Below, piece after piece: positions 4,684 through 5,099 of a DNA stretch of 5,099 nucleotides (positions within the stretch are counted from its first letter, which is position 1; every line of letters starts with the position of its first letter). The notes beneath the pieces are model-generated. The model saw only the letters and a list, made by a program, of their open reading frames with translations, did not search any database and had not been told where the DNA came from. The position numbers and the translations under genes were made by a program. This stretch comes from Deltaproteobacteria bacterium (GTDB lineage: Bacteria; Desulfobacterota; Desulfarculia; Desulfarculales; Desulfarculaceae): assembly GCA_021815655.1 (NCBI GenBank), contig JAKAGJ010000215.1:1-5099 (forward strand), written 5' to 3'.

Positions 4684-5099
4684 TTACTTGGTCTGGCCGG
4701 CCACGGCGGCCTGCCAGGGCTGACGATGGGCGTCTTCAAAGGCCTTGATGGCCGGCTCCTGCTCGAGCGTCAGCCCGATGTCGTCCAGGCCTTCCAGCAG
4801 ACAGCGCTTGCGGAAGGGGTCCACGCCGAACTGGCAGGCGAAGCCGTCACTGCCGGTGAGGACCTGGTCCTTGAGGTTGACCTGGATAAGGTAGCCTTCC
4901 TGGCTAAAGGCCCGCCGGAACCACTCGTCCAGCATCTGCGCCTCCAGCTCGATGGGCAAGAGCCCATTCTGGAAGCAATTGTTCTTGAAGATGACAGCGT
5001 AGGAAGGCGCGATCACCACCCGCAGGCCGTAATCCAGCAAGGCCCAGGGCGCGTGCTCGCGGCTGGAGCCGCAGCCGAAATTCTCGCGGGCCAGCAGGA
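4684..5099 (-). CDS. leuD: 3-isopropylmalate dehydratase small subunit (partial, 5' end outside window)
   Basis: With the large subunit LeuC, this protein isomerises 2-isopropylmalate to 3-isopropylmalate. About 138 C-terminal residues are present. The signature [20 protein letters not shown], on codons running leftward from near 5085, is the small-subunit substrate-recognition loop. It is followed by the segment [20 protein letters not shown] and by [17 protein letters not shown] near the C-terminus. The last block marks the roughly 200-residue bacterial LeuD type rather than the shorter archaeal type. The frame is open to the right edge, so the TTG at 5040 is internal, not the start. The stop TAA (4684-4686) is 12 bases before the leuB ATG and overlaps its ribosome binding site, implying translational coupling. 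leuC and perhaps leuA are expected just beyond the right edge. Confidence 0.93.
   Translation of the reverse strand, partial: LLARENFGCGSSREHAPWALLDYGLRVVIAPSYAVIFKNNCFQNGLLPIELEAQMLDEWFRRAFSQEGYLIQVNLKDQVLTGSDGFACQFGVDPFRKRCLLEGLDDIGLTLEQEPAIKAFEDAHRQPWQAAVAGQTK

Noticed and set aside
5038..5040. TTG at 5040 as the start of leuD
   Set aside because: The frame continues open to the window edge and encodes the highly conserved [12 protein letters not shown] loop, so the true start lies outside the window.
1..5099. Search for tRNA, rRNA, CRISPR repeats, insertion sequences, attachment sites and riboswitches
   Set aside because: Apart from the short dyads listed I found no direct repeat arrays, transposase-like frames, tRNA-like cloverleaf sequence or recognisable riboswitch core.

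Overview
The window is GC-rich (roughly two thirds G+C), densely coded bacterial chromosome. It holds three complete protein genes on the minus strand, plus one complete small gene on each strand, and partial genes at both edges. A lipobox signal peptide, strong AGGAGG-type ribosome binding sites, GTG starts and the separate LeuD-type small subunit suggest a Gram-negative, anaerobe-like proteobacterial relative. A Desulfarculus-like member of the former Deltaproteobacteria would fit, but this is a low-confidence impression from protein style. I see no tRNA, rRNA, CRISPR array, transposase or phage gene.

Layout from left to right. Positions 1-95 are the 3' end of a plus-strand membrane protein, probably a nucleobase (NCS2-type) permease, followed by a good intrinsic terminator. 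It converges on a 642-residue minus-strand fusion protein (205-2133): a family I CoA-transferase/acetyl-CoA hydrolase followed by a GNAT acetyltransferase domain. Just upstream, in the same direction, is an unrecognised 64-residue acidic protein (2186-2380). A plausible sigma70 promoter (TTGACC-N17-TAACGT) lies ahead of that pair. The promoter sits in a divergent intergenic region (2381-2548) that also carries an inverted repeat over the -35 box and an 18-bp perfect palindrome. From that region a 63-residue two-helix membrane protein (2549-2740) is read on the plus strand.

The right half is a tight minus-strand operon, leuD (partial at the edge) - leuB - acetolactate decarboxylase, with gaps of only 12 and 13 bases. 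LeuD and LeuB carry out successive steps of leucine synthesis from 2-isopropylmalate. Alpha-acetolactate decarboxylase (budA/aldC type) diverts acetolactate, the shared valine/leucine precursor, to acetoin. Its placement recalls the Lactococcus leu-ilv-aldB arrangement, but here the enzyme carries a lipoprotein signal peptide and so is predicted to act outside the cytoplasm.

The most notable observations are these. The CoA-transferase domain appears to have Asp in place of the catalytic Glu and Met in place of the usual Gln of the GGQ-type motif, within a fusion to a GNAT domain. The acetolactate decarboxylase is a predicted lipoprotein in a leucine operon. The divergent control region has two dyads placed on candidate promoters.
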